From Azorhizobium sp943371865 (lineage in GTDB: Bacteria > Pseudomonadota > Alphaproteobacteria > Rhizobiales > Xanthobacteraceae), in NCBI RefSeq assembly GCF_943371865.1, contig NZ_CALRWL010000007.1, positions 62,001-126,000 on the forward strand: a stretch of 64,000 nucleotides of DNA, read 5' to 3'. Below the pieces are notes generated by a model that did not search any database, was not told the origin of the DNA, and was given only the letters and a program-made list of their open reading frames with translations. Below are positions 41,690 through 49,603 of the stretch, in pieces. Both the position numbers and the translations under genes were made by a program. How positions within the stretch are numbered: position 1 is the stretch's first letter; each line of letters begins with the position of its first letter.

Positions 41690-43318
41690 TCACGCCCGCG
41701 TGCCGCTCTGCTGGGCTTTGGCGATCAGATGATCACCAAGGCGGTCCGAAAGGGCCATGATGGTCAAGGTGAGGTGCTTGTCCGGCAGGAAGGGGATGAC
41801 ACCGCCATCGCAGATGTAGAGATTTTCGATCTCATGGCTGCGCAGGTTGATGTCCACCGTGCCGCCGGCCGGATCCGCCGACATGGGCGTGGTGCCGGCG
41901 TAGTGGATGCCGGTGCCGCTATTGTCCACGCTGGCATGCACGAGGGTGGAGGATGCCCGCCGCAGCACCTTGCGGCCCCAGGCGAGCATGGCGTCCATGC
42001 GCTGGCGCCCGGTGTCGGTGACCGCGAAATCCACATCCACATGCCGCACGCCATAGCGGTCCTCCGTCCGGCCGGGACGGACCCGGTTGCCCGGCACGAC
42101 CTCGCCGGCGCAGAACAGTCCGAGCGTCACGTAGCTGTAGAACATCATCCGCGCCATCCGCACCTTCAGGGCCGGCGGAAAGCCCCTCATGCCGGTCAGA
42201 TAATGCGGCACATCGGGAATGCCGTGGATGCCGTGGCCGATGAAGGGGAAGGACGACCCGTCCGGCAGCTTGCCGCGCGACATCAGGATCAGCAGGTCGC
42301 CATAGCCGATGTCATAGCTGCGCCGCCGGCCCCACAGCTTCCAGAGCGATGTGGACAGGACCGCCTTGGGATTGTCCTGCAGTGCCAGCCCCACGCGGCC
42401 GTTGTCGTTGGACAGGCCGGTGGGGCTTGCCGCGTCGGCGGAATTGAACAGGATGCGGGGCGTCTCGACCGCACCGGTGGCCAGCACCACCAGCTTCGCC
42501 TTCAGGCTGCGGCGCTCGCTGGTCCGCGTGTCCACATACTCCACCGCGGAGATGGACCGCGATCCGTCCTCCCGCACAAGCCGCACCACCTTTGCGTGCG
42601 TGCGCAGCTCATAATTGGGCCGGAGGCGCAGTTCGGGCAGCAGACGGGCCGAGAATTTATAGACCGCACCCACCGGACAGCCGGACGTGCAGACGCCGGT
42701 GGAGACGCACGCCCCTTCGGTGCCGATGCGGGTGTTGATGGCCTTGCGGTTGGGAATGGCGTGCGAATAGGCCTCGCCCAGCGACTTGACCGCCCGCACC
42801 ACCAGTTCATCCGGCGGCCGCAGGGGCTTGGGGGTCACGAACTGGCCGTCGGGCAGTTCGGGGATGTTCTCCTGGGTGCCGCAGACGGTGATCCGCTGCT
42901 CGACAGCCGCGTAGTGGTCGGCCAGCGCGTCGTATCCGATCGGCCAATCGGCGAAGTCCGCGCGTGAGAAGCGGACGCTCACCCCGTTCCAGAGCGTCTG
43001 GAGGCCATCCACATTCAGCACCTGAAAGTGCTGGAATCCGCCCTTGGGCCGGTCGGTAGAGCCCTCGGTGCGATCGGCGAACAGGGGATGGATGAAGAGG
43101 CTGTCGTGCGGATCGCTCGGCCACACCGTGCGGGGACCGATGCCGAAGTCCCGCGCCGTGCCGGGTGGCGCTTCGGTGCGGAAATGATCCGGCGCCAGCA
43201 GCCCGCCCTGCTCCAGCGAGACCACGTTCAGGCCGGCCATGGCCAGCCGATGGGCAAGGATTCCCCCGCCCGCCCCTGTGCCGACGATGCAGACGTCGCA
43301 GTGTTCGGCCTCAGCCAC
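41690..43318 (-). CDS. GMC-family oxidoreductase, sugar dehydrogenase-like large subunit
   Basis: A 542-residue flavoprotein. The FAD motif is CDVCIVGTGAGGGILAHRLA at the N-terminus. The C-terminal GMC domain has HYAGTTPMSADPAGGT with the catalytic His, and LYICDGGVIPFLPDKHLTLTIMALSDRLG. A cysteine-bearing hinge segment, ACVSTGVCTSGCPVGA, resembles the iron-sulfur ligand region of multi-subunit FAD glucose/fructose/gluconate dehydrogenases. The GTG start overlaps the small-subunit stop by 8 bases. Together they should oxidise a sugar or polyol, perhaps giving a 3-keto sugar, passing electrons to the respiratory chain. No cytochrome subunit is adjacent. Confidence 0.88.
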   Translation of the reverse strand: MAEAEHCDVCIVGTGAGGGILAHRLAMAGLNVVSLEQGGLLAPDHFRTEAPPGTARDFGIGPRTVWPSDPHDSLFIHPLFADRTEGSTDRPKGGFQHFQVLNVDGLQTLWNGVSVRFSRADFADWPIGYDALADHYAAVEQRITVCGTQENIPELPDGQFVTPKPLRPPDELVVRAVKSLGEAYSHAIPNRKAINTRIGTEGACVSTGVCTSGCPVGAVYKFSARLLPELRLRPNYELRTHAKVVRLVREDGSRSISAVEYVDTRTSERRSLKAKLVVLATGAVETPRILFNSADAASPTGLSNDNGRVGLALQDNPKAVLSTSLWKLWGRRRSYDIGYGDLLILMSRGKLPDGSSFPFIGHGIHGIPDVPHYLTGMRGFPPALKVRMARMMFYSYVTLGLFCAGEVVPGNRVRPGRTEDRYGVRHVDVDFAVTDTGRQRMDAMLAWGRKVLRRASSTLVHASVDNSGTGIHYAGTTPMSADPAGGTVDINLRSHEIENLYICDGGVIPFLPDKHLTLTIMALSDRLGDHLIAKAQQSGTRA

Positions 43319-43649
43319 GTGCGCCTCCCACGGGCCATTCCCCCACCGACTTCAGGAAGGCCGGCGACGAGAAATAGACCTGCTCGAGAAAGGCCGAGAG
43401 CGGGGCCGAGCGCGCGCCCAAATCGCTCCGGTGCAGGACGCCGGTTATGGCGACCTCGGACCGCTGGGCGATGTCCGCCAAGGCGGCGCTGAGCTGTGCA
43501 TTGGCCAGCGCGATGCGGGTGATGTCGGACAGCATTGGAGTCAGAACGTCCCGATAGGGGCTGCGCGCCACCAGGGCGGCCACAAGGCGGCCGAGGTCCA
43601 TATTGGTGCCGGCGACCGGCATCGCCAGATCGATGGAGGGCTCGCTCAC
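43311..43649 (-). CDS. Small accessory subunit of the GMC dehydrogenase
   Basis: A 112-residue protein starting at a GTG that overlaps the sugar-porter stop (GTGA). Sequence features: a helical stretch DLGRLVAALVARSPYRDVLTPMLSDITRIALANAQ and C-terminal FLEQVYFSSPAFLKSVGEW. No Tat signal is visible, unlike the usual gluconate-dehydrogenase gamma subunit, so export of the dehydrogenase is uncertain. The position directly before the large-subunit gene, with 8-base overlap, is the main evidence that it is a subunit or chaperone. Confidence 0.6.
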   Translation of the reverse strand: MSEPSIDLAMPVAGTNMDLGRLVAALVARSPYRDVLTPMLSDITRIALANAQLSAALADIAQRSEVAITGVLHRSDLGARSAPLSAFLEQVYFSSPAFLKSVGEWPVGGARG

Positions 43650-45046
43650 ACCCGCCCCCCGCTCAGCAGGACGCCGGCATCCGGCCCGGCCGAGGCGCGC
43701 TTGAGCGTGCGCAGCGGCTGCCCCGAGCGCAGGTGGCGCTCGATGTCCTCCAGCGCCACGCCGTTGGTCTCCGGCACCAGCCGCACGGCGAAGACGACGC
43801 CCGCTGCGCACACCAGCGCATAGATGGCGAACACCCCGCCCAGGCCGAGATGGGCGACCATCATCGGGAAGGAGAAGACGACGAGGAAGTTGAAGCCCCA
43901 GTTGGCCAGCGAGGCCGCGCCCATGCCGAGACCGCGCACATTGAGCGGGAAGATTTCCGACATCATCACCCACGGCAGCGGGCCGAGGCTCACCGCGAAT
44001 GAGGCGATGTAGAGCACGAGACCGATGAAAGCCAGGATATCCAGCGATTCCGCGTCGGTGGCGGCGGCGATGGCGATCATGCCGAGGCTCAGCGCCGCGC
44101 CGCAGAAGCCGATGATCAGCAGCGGGCGACGACCGATGCGGTCGATCAGCCCCATGCCCACCACGGTCATGAGAACATTGACGATCCCGATGCCGATGGT
44201 GGCCATCAATTGCACCGAAGACAGGTCAAACCCGGCCTCGCGAAACACCACCGGCGCATAATAGATCACCGCGTTGATGCCGCTCAATTGCTGGAGCAGG
44301 AACAGGCCGATCCCCACCACCAGCGCCGGGCGCGCCACCGGGCCGAACAGTTCGGCCCATGTGCCCCTGCCCCGCTCGCTGTCGGCGGTGCGGGCGATCT
44401 CCTGAAGCTCCGCATCCACGCGCGCATCGCCCGGCGGCAGGCTGCGGATGCTAGCGATGGCGAGGCGCGCGTCCGCTCCCCGGCTCTGCTTGACCAGCCA
44501 GCGCGGCGTATCGCGCAGCACATACATGCCCAGGAACAGTGCGACGCCGGGCACCGCGCCGAACAGGAACATGGCGCGCCAGGAGTCGGAGAAGAGGAGG
44601 GCGATGAGATAGGCCCCGAGGATGCCGAGCGTGATCGCCAACTGATAGATGGAGACCAGCATGCCCCGCTTCTCGGGCGGCGCGCTCTCGGAGATGTAGA
44701 GCGGGGCCACCAGCGAGGCCATGCCGATGGCAAAGCCAAGCACGAGGCGGGCGACGCTGAGCATGGGAATGCCGCTCGCCGAAGCGGCGACCAACGCGCC
44801 GACGGCGAACAGCAGCGCCGCGCACAGCAGCACCCACCGCCGGCCGAGCGCATCGACCAGCCGCCCGGCAAGCAACGCGCCGAACAAGGCACCGAACGGC
44901 ACCGCCGACGTCATCACGCCTTCCATGAACGGGTCGATGCCGAACTGGGCATGGAGCAGGTGCAGCGCCCCGGCGATGACCCCCTCATCAAAACCGAAGA
45001 GAAAGCCGGCGATGCCGGCCACGATCGCAATCACATAGATCATCAT
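43646..45046 (-). CDS. MFS sugar porter (sugar:H+ symporter family)
   Basis: A 466-residue, 12-helix inner-membrane transporter. The sugar-porter hallmarks are GFLFGFDEGVIAGAL in helix 1, GRRWVLLCAALLF (loop 2-3), LRDTPRWLVKQ and FLLQQLSGINAVIYYAPVVF (central loop and helix 7), GRRPLLIIGFCG (loop 8-9) and VPETNGVALEDIERHL after helix 12. It sits in an operon with the aminotransferase upstream and the GMC dehydrogenase downstream, so it likely imports that pathway's sugar or cyclitol, or exports a product. Confidence 0.92.
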   Translation of the reverse strand: MMIYVIAIVAGIAGFLFGFDEGVIAGALHLLHAQFGIDPFMEGVMTSAVPFGALFGALLAGRLVDALGRRWVLLCAALLFAVGALVAASASGIPMLSVARLVLGFAIGMASLVAPLYISESAPPEKRGMLVSIYQLAITLGILGAYLIALLFSDSWRAMFLFGAVPGVALFLGMYVLRDTPRWLVKQSRGADARLAIASIRSLPPGDARVDAELQEIARTADSERGRGTWAELFGPVARPALVVGIGLFLLQQLSGINAVIYYAPVVFREAGFDLSSVQLMATIGIGIVNVLMTVVGMGLIDRIGRRPLLIIGFCGAALSLGMIAIAAATDAESLDILAFIGLVLYIASFAVSLGPLPWVMMSEIFPLNVRGLGMGAASLANWGFNFLVVFSFPMMVAHLGLGGVFAIYALVCAAGVVFAVRLVPETNGVALEDIERHLRSGQPLRTLKRASAGPDAGVLLSGGRV

Positions 45047-45065
45047 GTCCGTCGTCCTGTCCGCT

Positions 45066-46403
45066 TCAGCGCCACAGGTTCGCCGCCACCTTGCGGATGG
45101 CGAGAACGATGTCGCGGATGTCCTCTTCGCTCAGATTTGAGCTGATGGTCAGCAGCGTGCCGCGGGCATGCACGTCGTCGCAGACGGGCAGTGCCCCGTG
45201 GCCATAGTCATAATCGGCGGCAAACGCGTTGGAGGGATGGGTCCAGGGGAAGCCGTCGCGGGCATTCGAGCGCCTGTTCACGAGGCTCGGAATGTTGAAA
45301 TACCAATGCAGCCCCCACTCCCGCATGGTGATGCAGGACAGCGAACCGGGCGGGCCGGCGATGCCCTCCGCCCGCAGCGCGGCGATGAAGGATTTCGCCT
45401 TCTCCGCATCTGGCAGCAGCATCAGCAGCGTCGGCCCGGTATCCCCGGCCGGGTCCGGCACCTCGCGGAAGGTGAGGCCCTCAATGCCCTCGACGGCGGC
45501 ACGAATGGCCCATTTCGCGTTGCGCATAGCCCCGGTGATGGCCGGCAGCTTGCGGGACTGGGCCAGCGCCATGGCGCCGGCCAGTTCCGACATGCGCGCG
45601 CCCATGCCCCAGAGCTGGCATTCGGGATCGGACACGTCCAGCCGGCCCGCCGCCGTGCGCGGATAGCCCAGATCGTGGAGCGCCACGATGCGCCGAAACA
45701 GCGCGTCGTCCTCGCACACGATCATGCCGCCGTCGCCGGAGGTCATGTTCTTGTTCAGCTGGAAGGAGAAGATGCCGATGTCGCCAAACCGGCCGACGGC
45801 GGTTCCGTTGATGCTCGCTCCCGCGGCCTGGGCACAATCCTCGATCAGCTTCACGCCGCGCGCCTTGCAGATGGCGGCGATCTGCTCGATATGCCCCGGC
45901 GCGCCGCTCATGTGCACGCACAGCACCGCGCGGGTGTGCGGACCGATCTTGCGGGCCACGTCGGCGGGATCCATGCAGTAGGTGGCATCCATGTCCACCA
46001 AGCGCGGAATGGCGCCGTTGCGCACCACCGCCGACACGCAGCTCACCCACAGATAGCCAGGGATCAGCACCTCGTCGCCGGGTCCGATCTCCAGCGCCGC
46101 CACCGCCACGGCGAGCGCCGCGGTGCCGGAGGACACCGCGAGCGCGTGCTTGTGCCCGTAGGCTTCGCACCATTCGCGCTCCAGCGTGTCCACCATGTGC
46201 TGAGGGTCGAGGCCATAGAAGCGGAACGGGCTGCGCGCGAGCACCACCCGCTCCACCAGCACCCGTTCTTCCTCGCCGATCCAGTGCGCGCCGGGCAACT
46301 CCCAGGGCAGCGGCGCGGTGCGCACGGGCTCACCACCATCGATCGCCAGACGGTTTGTCCGCTCATGGCGAACACTTTCGCTATCGGATTCAATAGAAGA
46401 CAT
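45066..46403 (-). CDS. DegT/DnrJ/EryC1/StrS aminotransferase (sugar or cyclitol aminotransferase)
   Basis: A 445-residue PLP enzyme. It has the StrS-family pattern LAVSSGTAALAVAVAALEIGPGDEVLIPGYLWVS, LIEDCAQAAGASING, and FSFQLNKNMTSGDGG, where the Lys in NKNMTSG should bind PLP. Family members put an amino group on keto sugars or keto-cyclitols (StsC, NtdA) or make AHBA. It is the first gene of the four-gene minus-strand operon, with a divergent second sugar porter on the other side. With the dehydrogenase it could convert a sugar to an amino sugar (oxidise, then transaminate). The exact product is unknown. Confidence 0.88.
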   Translation of the reverse strand: MSSIESDSESVRHERTNRLAIDGGEPVRTAPLPWELPGAHWIGEEERVLVERVVLARSPFRFYGLDPQHMVDTLEREWCEAYGHKHALAVSSGTAALAVAVAALEIGPGDEVLIPGYLWVSCVSAVVRNGAIPRLVDMDATYCMDPADVARKIGPHTRAVLCVHMSGAPGHIEQIAAICKARGVKLIEDCAQAAGASINGTAVGRFGDIGIFSFQLNKNMTSGDGGMIVCEDDALFRRIVALHDLGYPRTAAGRLDVSDPECQLWGMGARMSELAGAMALAQSRKLPAITGAMRNAKWAIRAAVEGIEGLTFREVPDPAGDTGPTLLMLLPDAEKAKSFIAALRAEGIAGPPGSLSCITMREWGLHWYFNIPSLVNRRSNARDGFPWTHPSNAFAADYDYGHGALPVCDDVHARGTLLTISSNLSEEDIRDIVLAIRKVAANLWR

Positions 46404-46541
46404 TGTCTTTACCCGTGAGATTATATTTTGCCGGATGCAGATCTAATTTTACGGATTACATAGCTCATTTCAATTTGATAAGCTATCGCTCAATAAATGC
46501 GCGACGCGATTTCCCGGCGCTGGCGCACGGAGTTTCCCCCT
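46404..46541. promoter_or_regulatory. AT-rich divergent promoter region with inverted repeat
   Basis: 138 bases of unusually AT-rich sequence between the aminotransferase operon and the second sugar porter. ATAGCT at 46460-46465 faces AGCTAT at 46481-46486 across 15 bases, a dyad of the size used by many dimeric regulators. The plus-strand gene's ribosome binding site is probably CGGAG near 46528-46532. Confidence 0.45.
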
Positions 46542-47891
46542 ATGGTCCCGAAGACCCTTCTGCGCGCCGCCATGCCGTCTCTCATGGTGCTGAGCTCCGG
46601 CATATTGTTCGGCTACAGCACCGGCGCCATCGCCGGCGTGCTGGAGGTGATCACCCCAGCGTTCGCCCTGTCGCTGACCGGGCAGCAACTGTTCGTCGCC
46701 AGCCTGCCGGGCGCGGCCTTCCTCGGCGCGGTGGCGGCGGGGCCGCTGTCGTCCGGCATCGGCCGCCGGTGGGCGATGGTGGCCACCTTCCTGCTGGCCG
46801 CCGTCGGCTGCGGGCTCACGCTGGCCCAACCGGGGATGACCGGCCTCCTGCTCGGCCGCCTGCTGATCGGCGTCGCGGTGGGCATCTCCGCCATGATCGC
46901 GCCCATGTATGCGGCCGAGATCACGCCCGCCCACCGGCGCGGGGCCGTGGTGGGGCTGTTCCAGCTGGCCGTCACCCTGGGCATCCTCGGCGCTTATGCC
47001 ACGCCGCTGCTGTTCGCGCCGGCCATCCACTGGGCGCTGATCCTGGGCCTGGGCCTCGTCCCCGCAGCGGCCGGCCTGCTGGCCGTGCTCGGCCTGCCGG
47101 AGAGCCCACGCTGGCTTGCCGCGCAAGGCCGGCACGCCGCCGCCGGAGAGGCCGCGCACTGGCTCGGCATCGGCGCCGAGATGGGCGCGCCCGCCGGCGC
47201 GGCCCGATCCGGCGGATCGCTGTGGCCGCTGCTGACGCGGGGCAGCACCGGGGCGGTGCTGATGCTGTGCAGCGCGCTGTTCGTGCTGCAGAACCTCAGC
47301 GGCATTGATGCGATCCTCTATTACGCGCCCCACATCTTCCAGCAGCTCGGCTTTGCCGCCGGCACCTCCGCCTTCGCGGCGACGTTCGGCATCGGCCTCT
47401 TGAACGTGATCGCCACCCTGGTGGCGCTGCGCTACGTGGACAGCGCCGGCCGCCGGCCGCTGCTCATCCTCGGCTGCACCGCCATGGCGATCGGCCTCGG
47501 CACGGTGGTGGGCGCGGCGGTGCTGGACTGGCCCTGGCTGAGCCTCGCGGGCCTTGGCCTCTACATCGCCGCCTTCGCCATCAGCCTCGGCCCCTTGCCT
47601 TATGTGCTGATGTCCGAACTGTTCCCCACCGCCATCCGCGAGACCGGCATCGCCGCCGCATCCGCCGCCAGCTGGCTGTTCAACATGCTGGTGGCGTTCG
47701 TCTTCCTCTCCCTGGTGGAGTGGATGGGCCTCGCCGGTGTGATCGCCCTGTTCATGCTGGTGTGCCTGCTGGCGCTGGCCATCTGCTTCGCCTTCGTGCC
47801 GGAGACGCGCAGCCGCTCGCTGGAGACCATCGAGGCGGACGTGCTCGCCGGCACACCGCTGCGCGCCGTGGGGGCCGGGGGGCGCGACTAG
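46542..47891 (+). CDS. MFS sugar porter (second copy, divergent)
   Basis: A 449-residue, 12-helix sugar porter. Hallmarks are GILFGYSTGAIAGVLEV in helix 1, GRRWAMVATFLLA, LPESPRWLAAQGRH, LQNLSGIDAILYYAPHIF, GRRPLLILGC and FVPETRSRSLETIEADV. The start at 46542 is preferred to 46497, because it is preceded by CGGAG and matches porter length. It is a distant paralogue of the porter at 43646-45046 rather than a duplicate. Divergent placement suggests a shared regulator with the aminotransferase operon. Confidence 0.9.
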   Translation: MVPKTLLRAAMPSLMVLSSGILFGYSTGAIAGVLEVITPAFALSLTGQQLFVASLPGAAFLGAVAAGPLSSGIGRRWAMVATFLLAAVGCGLTLAQPGMTGLLLGRLLIGVAVGISAMIAPMYAAEITPAHRRGAVVGLFQLAVTLGILGAYATPLLFAPAIHWALILGLGLVPAAAGLLAVLGLPESPRWLAAQGRHAAAGEAAHWLGIGAEMGAPAGAARSGGSLWPLLTRGSTGAVLMLCSALFVLQNLSGIDAILYYAPHIFQQLGFAAGTSAFAATFGIGLLNVIATLVALRYVDSAGRRPLLILGCTAMAIGLGTVVGAAVLDWPWLSLAGLGLYIAAFAISLGPLPYVLMSELFPTAIRETGIAAASAASWLFNMLVAFVFLSLVEWMGLAGVIALFMLVCLLALAICFAFVPETRSRSLETIEADVLAGTPLRAVGAGGRD

Positions 47892-47899
47892 CCCCCCGA

Positions 47900-49492
47900 T
47901 CACCGCGTCCATGTGGCGAGGCCCTCGGCGTCAAGATATTCGATCTTGAGTTCGGTCGCCTTGCCGGCCTTCACCACGAAGCGCACGGATGACAGCGAGC
48001 CATAGGGCATGTTCTCGCCACGCGGGGCGACTGCAAACGTGTCGCCATCCCAGTGGGTCAGCGGCATGGACAGTTTGCCGGGGCCGAGCGCCAGCACCAG
48101 GCCGCTCTGGGCCTGCGTGATCCGCGCCGGGCCATAATAGGCATTCTTATAGGTGCCGACATAATCGGCCACCGGCCGGGCGGCAGCGGGCTTCGCCGGC
48201 GCAGTCTTGCCCGCTAGGTCGCCCGACGGGTCATTGAAGGCCATCAGCAGCGGATTGAACATCGCATACCAGTCACGGGTGGGCGCGCCATAGAGCACCG
48301 TGTCCATGAACTGGCTGCTGATCGCCTCCGCGGCCCCCACGGGGGCGCCGTTGGTCAGCACCACGATGGCGATGTCAGCGGACGGCAGGAAGCGCACCTG
48401 CGTGCCCGCACCGGTGCCGAAGGCGCCGGAATGGGACAGGTCGGGCCGACCGTCCGCATCCACCCCGACGTTGAAGCCGAAGCCGTAGAAACCGGATCGC
48501 GCGTTGACGGTGGGGGCAGGCGAACTGAAGGACTGCGCCCGCAGGGCCGGCAGCAGTGCGGCGGGGGCAATCAGTTCCTTCCCGTTGTAGCGGCCGTTGG
48601 CGAGCACCAGCTTCATCCATTCGGCCATGTCGGTCACGCTGGACGACACACCACCGGCCGGGGACTGCTGGTCCGGGTCGCGCTGGAAACGCGGCGTGAA
48701 GCGCCCGGCCTCCAGCGAGTGCAGCACCGCCCGGTTCTCACGCTTGAGCAGGTCCTGATACCGCGAGCTGGTGGATGTCATGCCCAGCGGCCCGTAGAGC
48801 ATCTTCTGGGAGAGGTCCTCCCACGATTGGCCTGAGGCCCGCGCCACCGCCTCGGCGCCGGTGGTGAGGCCGAAGTTGGAATAGGCATAGGAGATACGGA
48901 ACGGCGTCAGCGGCAGCAGGCGCAGCCGCGCCAGGATCGCGGCGCGATCGAAGCCGATGTCCTCGAGCATGTCGCCGCCTGCGTGCGGCAGGCCGGTGCG
49001 ATGCGAGAAGAAGTCGCCCACCGTCGCATTGGCGCTGACATAGGGATCCTTCAGCGCAAAGCCCGGCATGAGCTGCGCCACCTTGTCGTCCCACTTCACC
49101 ACACCGGCCGTCACCTGCGCGGCGACGACGGTGGCGGCGATCGGCTTGGATACCGAGGCCAGCTGGAACACGGTGGCCGTGTCGATCAAGCCCGGCTTGC
49201 CCAGCTCACGAACGCCGAAGCCCTGCGCGAACACCGTCTTGCCGCCGTGCACCACGGCGACGGCCGCCCCCGGGAGGCCGCTGCGCTTCAGCACGCTCTC
49301 GATCGCCGCCGGCAGGTCCGCCAGCGCCCGCTCCGTCCCGCCCTGGGCGAGCGGGATGACGTCTTCCGGCGGGAATGTCCCAAGCGTCACGGGAACGGTC
49401 TGCGCCTGCAGCGGCAACACCGCGGAGCTGAGCAAAATGGCGGCGGCGAGTTTCAGTGCCCCGCGGCCAACAAACGAAGTGAGCATGGCCAT
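47900..49492 (-). CDS. Serine hydrolase of the beta-lactamase / class C PBP family
   Basis: A 530-residue secreted protein with a signal peptide (about residues 1-29, ending LPLQAQ). Catalytic motifs are SVSK (in FQLASVSKPIAATVV), YSN (ISYAYSNFGLTTGA) and a late HSG (DLSHSGAFGTG) in place of KTG. The beta-lactamase domain covers about 60-400. A C-terminal domain of around 100 residues follows, like the accessory domain of many such hydrolases. It is likely a periplasmic esterase, amidase or peptidase; true beta-lactamase activity is not implied. The start follows CTGGAGA by nine bases. The stop lies 9 bases from the convergent porter gene's stop. Confidence 0.85.
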   Translation of the reverse strand: MAMLTSFVGRGALKLAAAILLSSAVLPLQAQTVPVTLGTFPPEDVIPLAQGGTERALADLPAAIESVLKRSGLPGAAVAVVHGGKTVFAQGFGVRELGKPGLIDTATVFQLASVSKPIAATVVAAQVTAGVVKWDDKVAQLMPGFALKDPYVSANATVGDFFSHRTGLPHAGGDMLEDIGFDRAAILARLRLLPLTPFRISYAYSNFGLTTGAEAVARASGQSWEDLSQKMLYGPLGMTSTSSRYQDLLKRENRAVLHSLEAGRFTPRFQRDPDQQSPAGGVSSSVTDMAEWMKLVLANGRYNGKELIAPAALLPALRAQSFSSPAPTVNARSGFYGFGFNVGVDADGRPDLSHSGAFGTGAGTQVRFLPSADIAIVVLTNGAPVGAAEAISSQFMDTVLYGAPTRDWYAMFNPLLMAFNDPSGDLAGKTAPAKPAAARPVADYVGTYKNAYYGPARITQAQSGLVLALGPGKLSMPLTHWDGDTFAVAPRGENMPYGSLSSVRFVVKAGKATELKIEYLDAEGLATWTR

Positions 49493-49603
49493 GACATCGG
49501 TCTCCAGCAATGTGATCGCCTGCAAACGGGGCGGCCACGTCAGGGGTCAGGTCGGTGGTGGGGCCGGCGCATGGTCGCGCCGGCATCCCGGAATGCATGT
49601 GCG

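Noticed and set aside
47900..49492. Serine hydrolase as a true antibiotic-resistance beta-lactamase
   Set aside because: SxxK and YSN are present, but the third motif is HSG, the protein is 530 residues with a C-terminal domain, and the context is envelope-related; resistance cannot be claimed.
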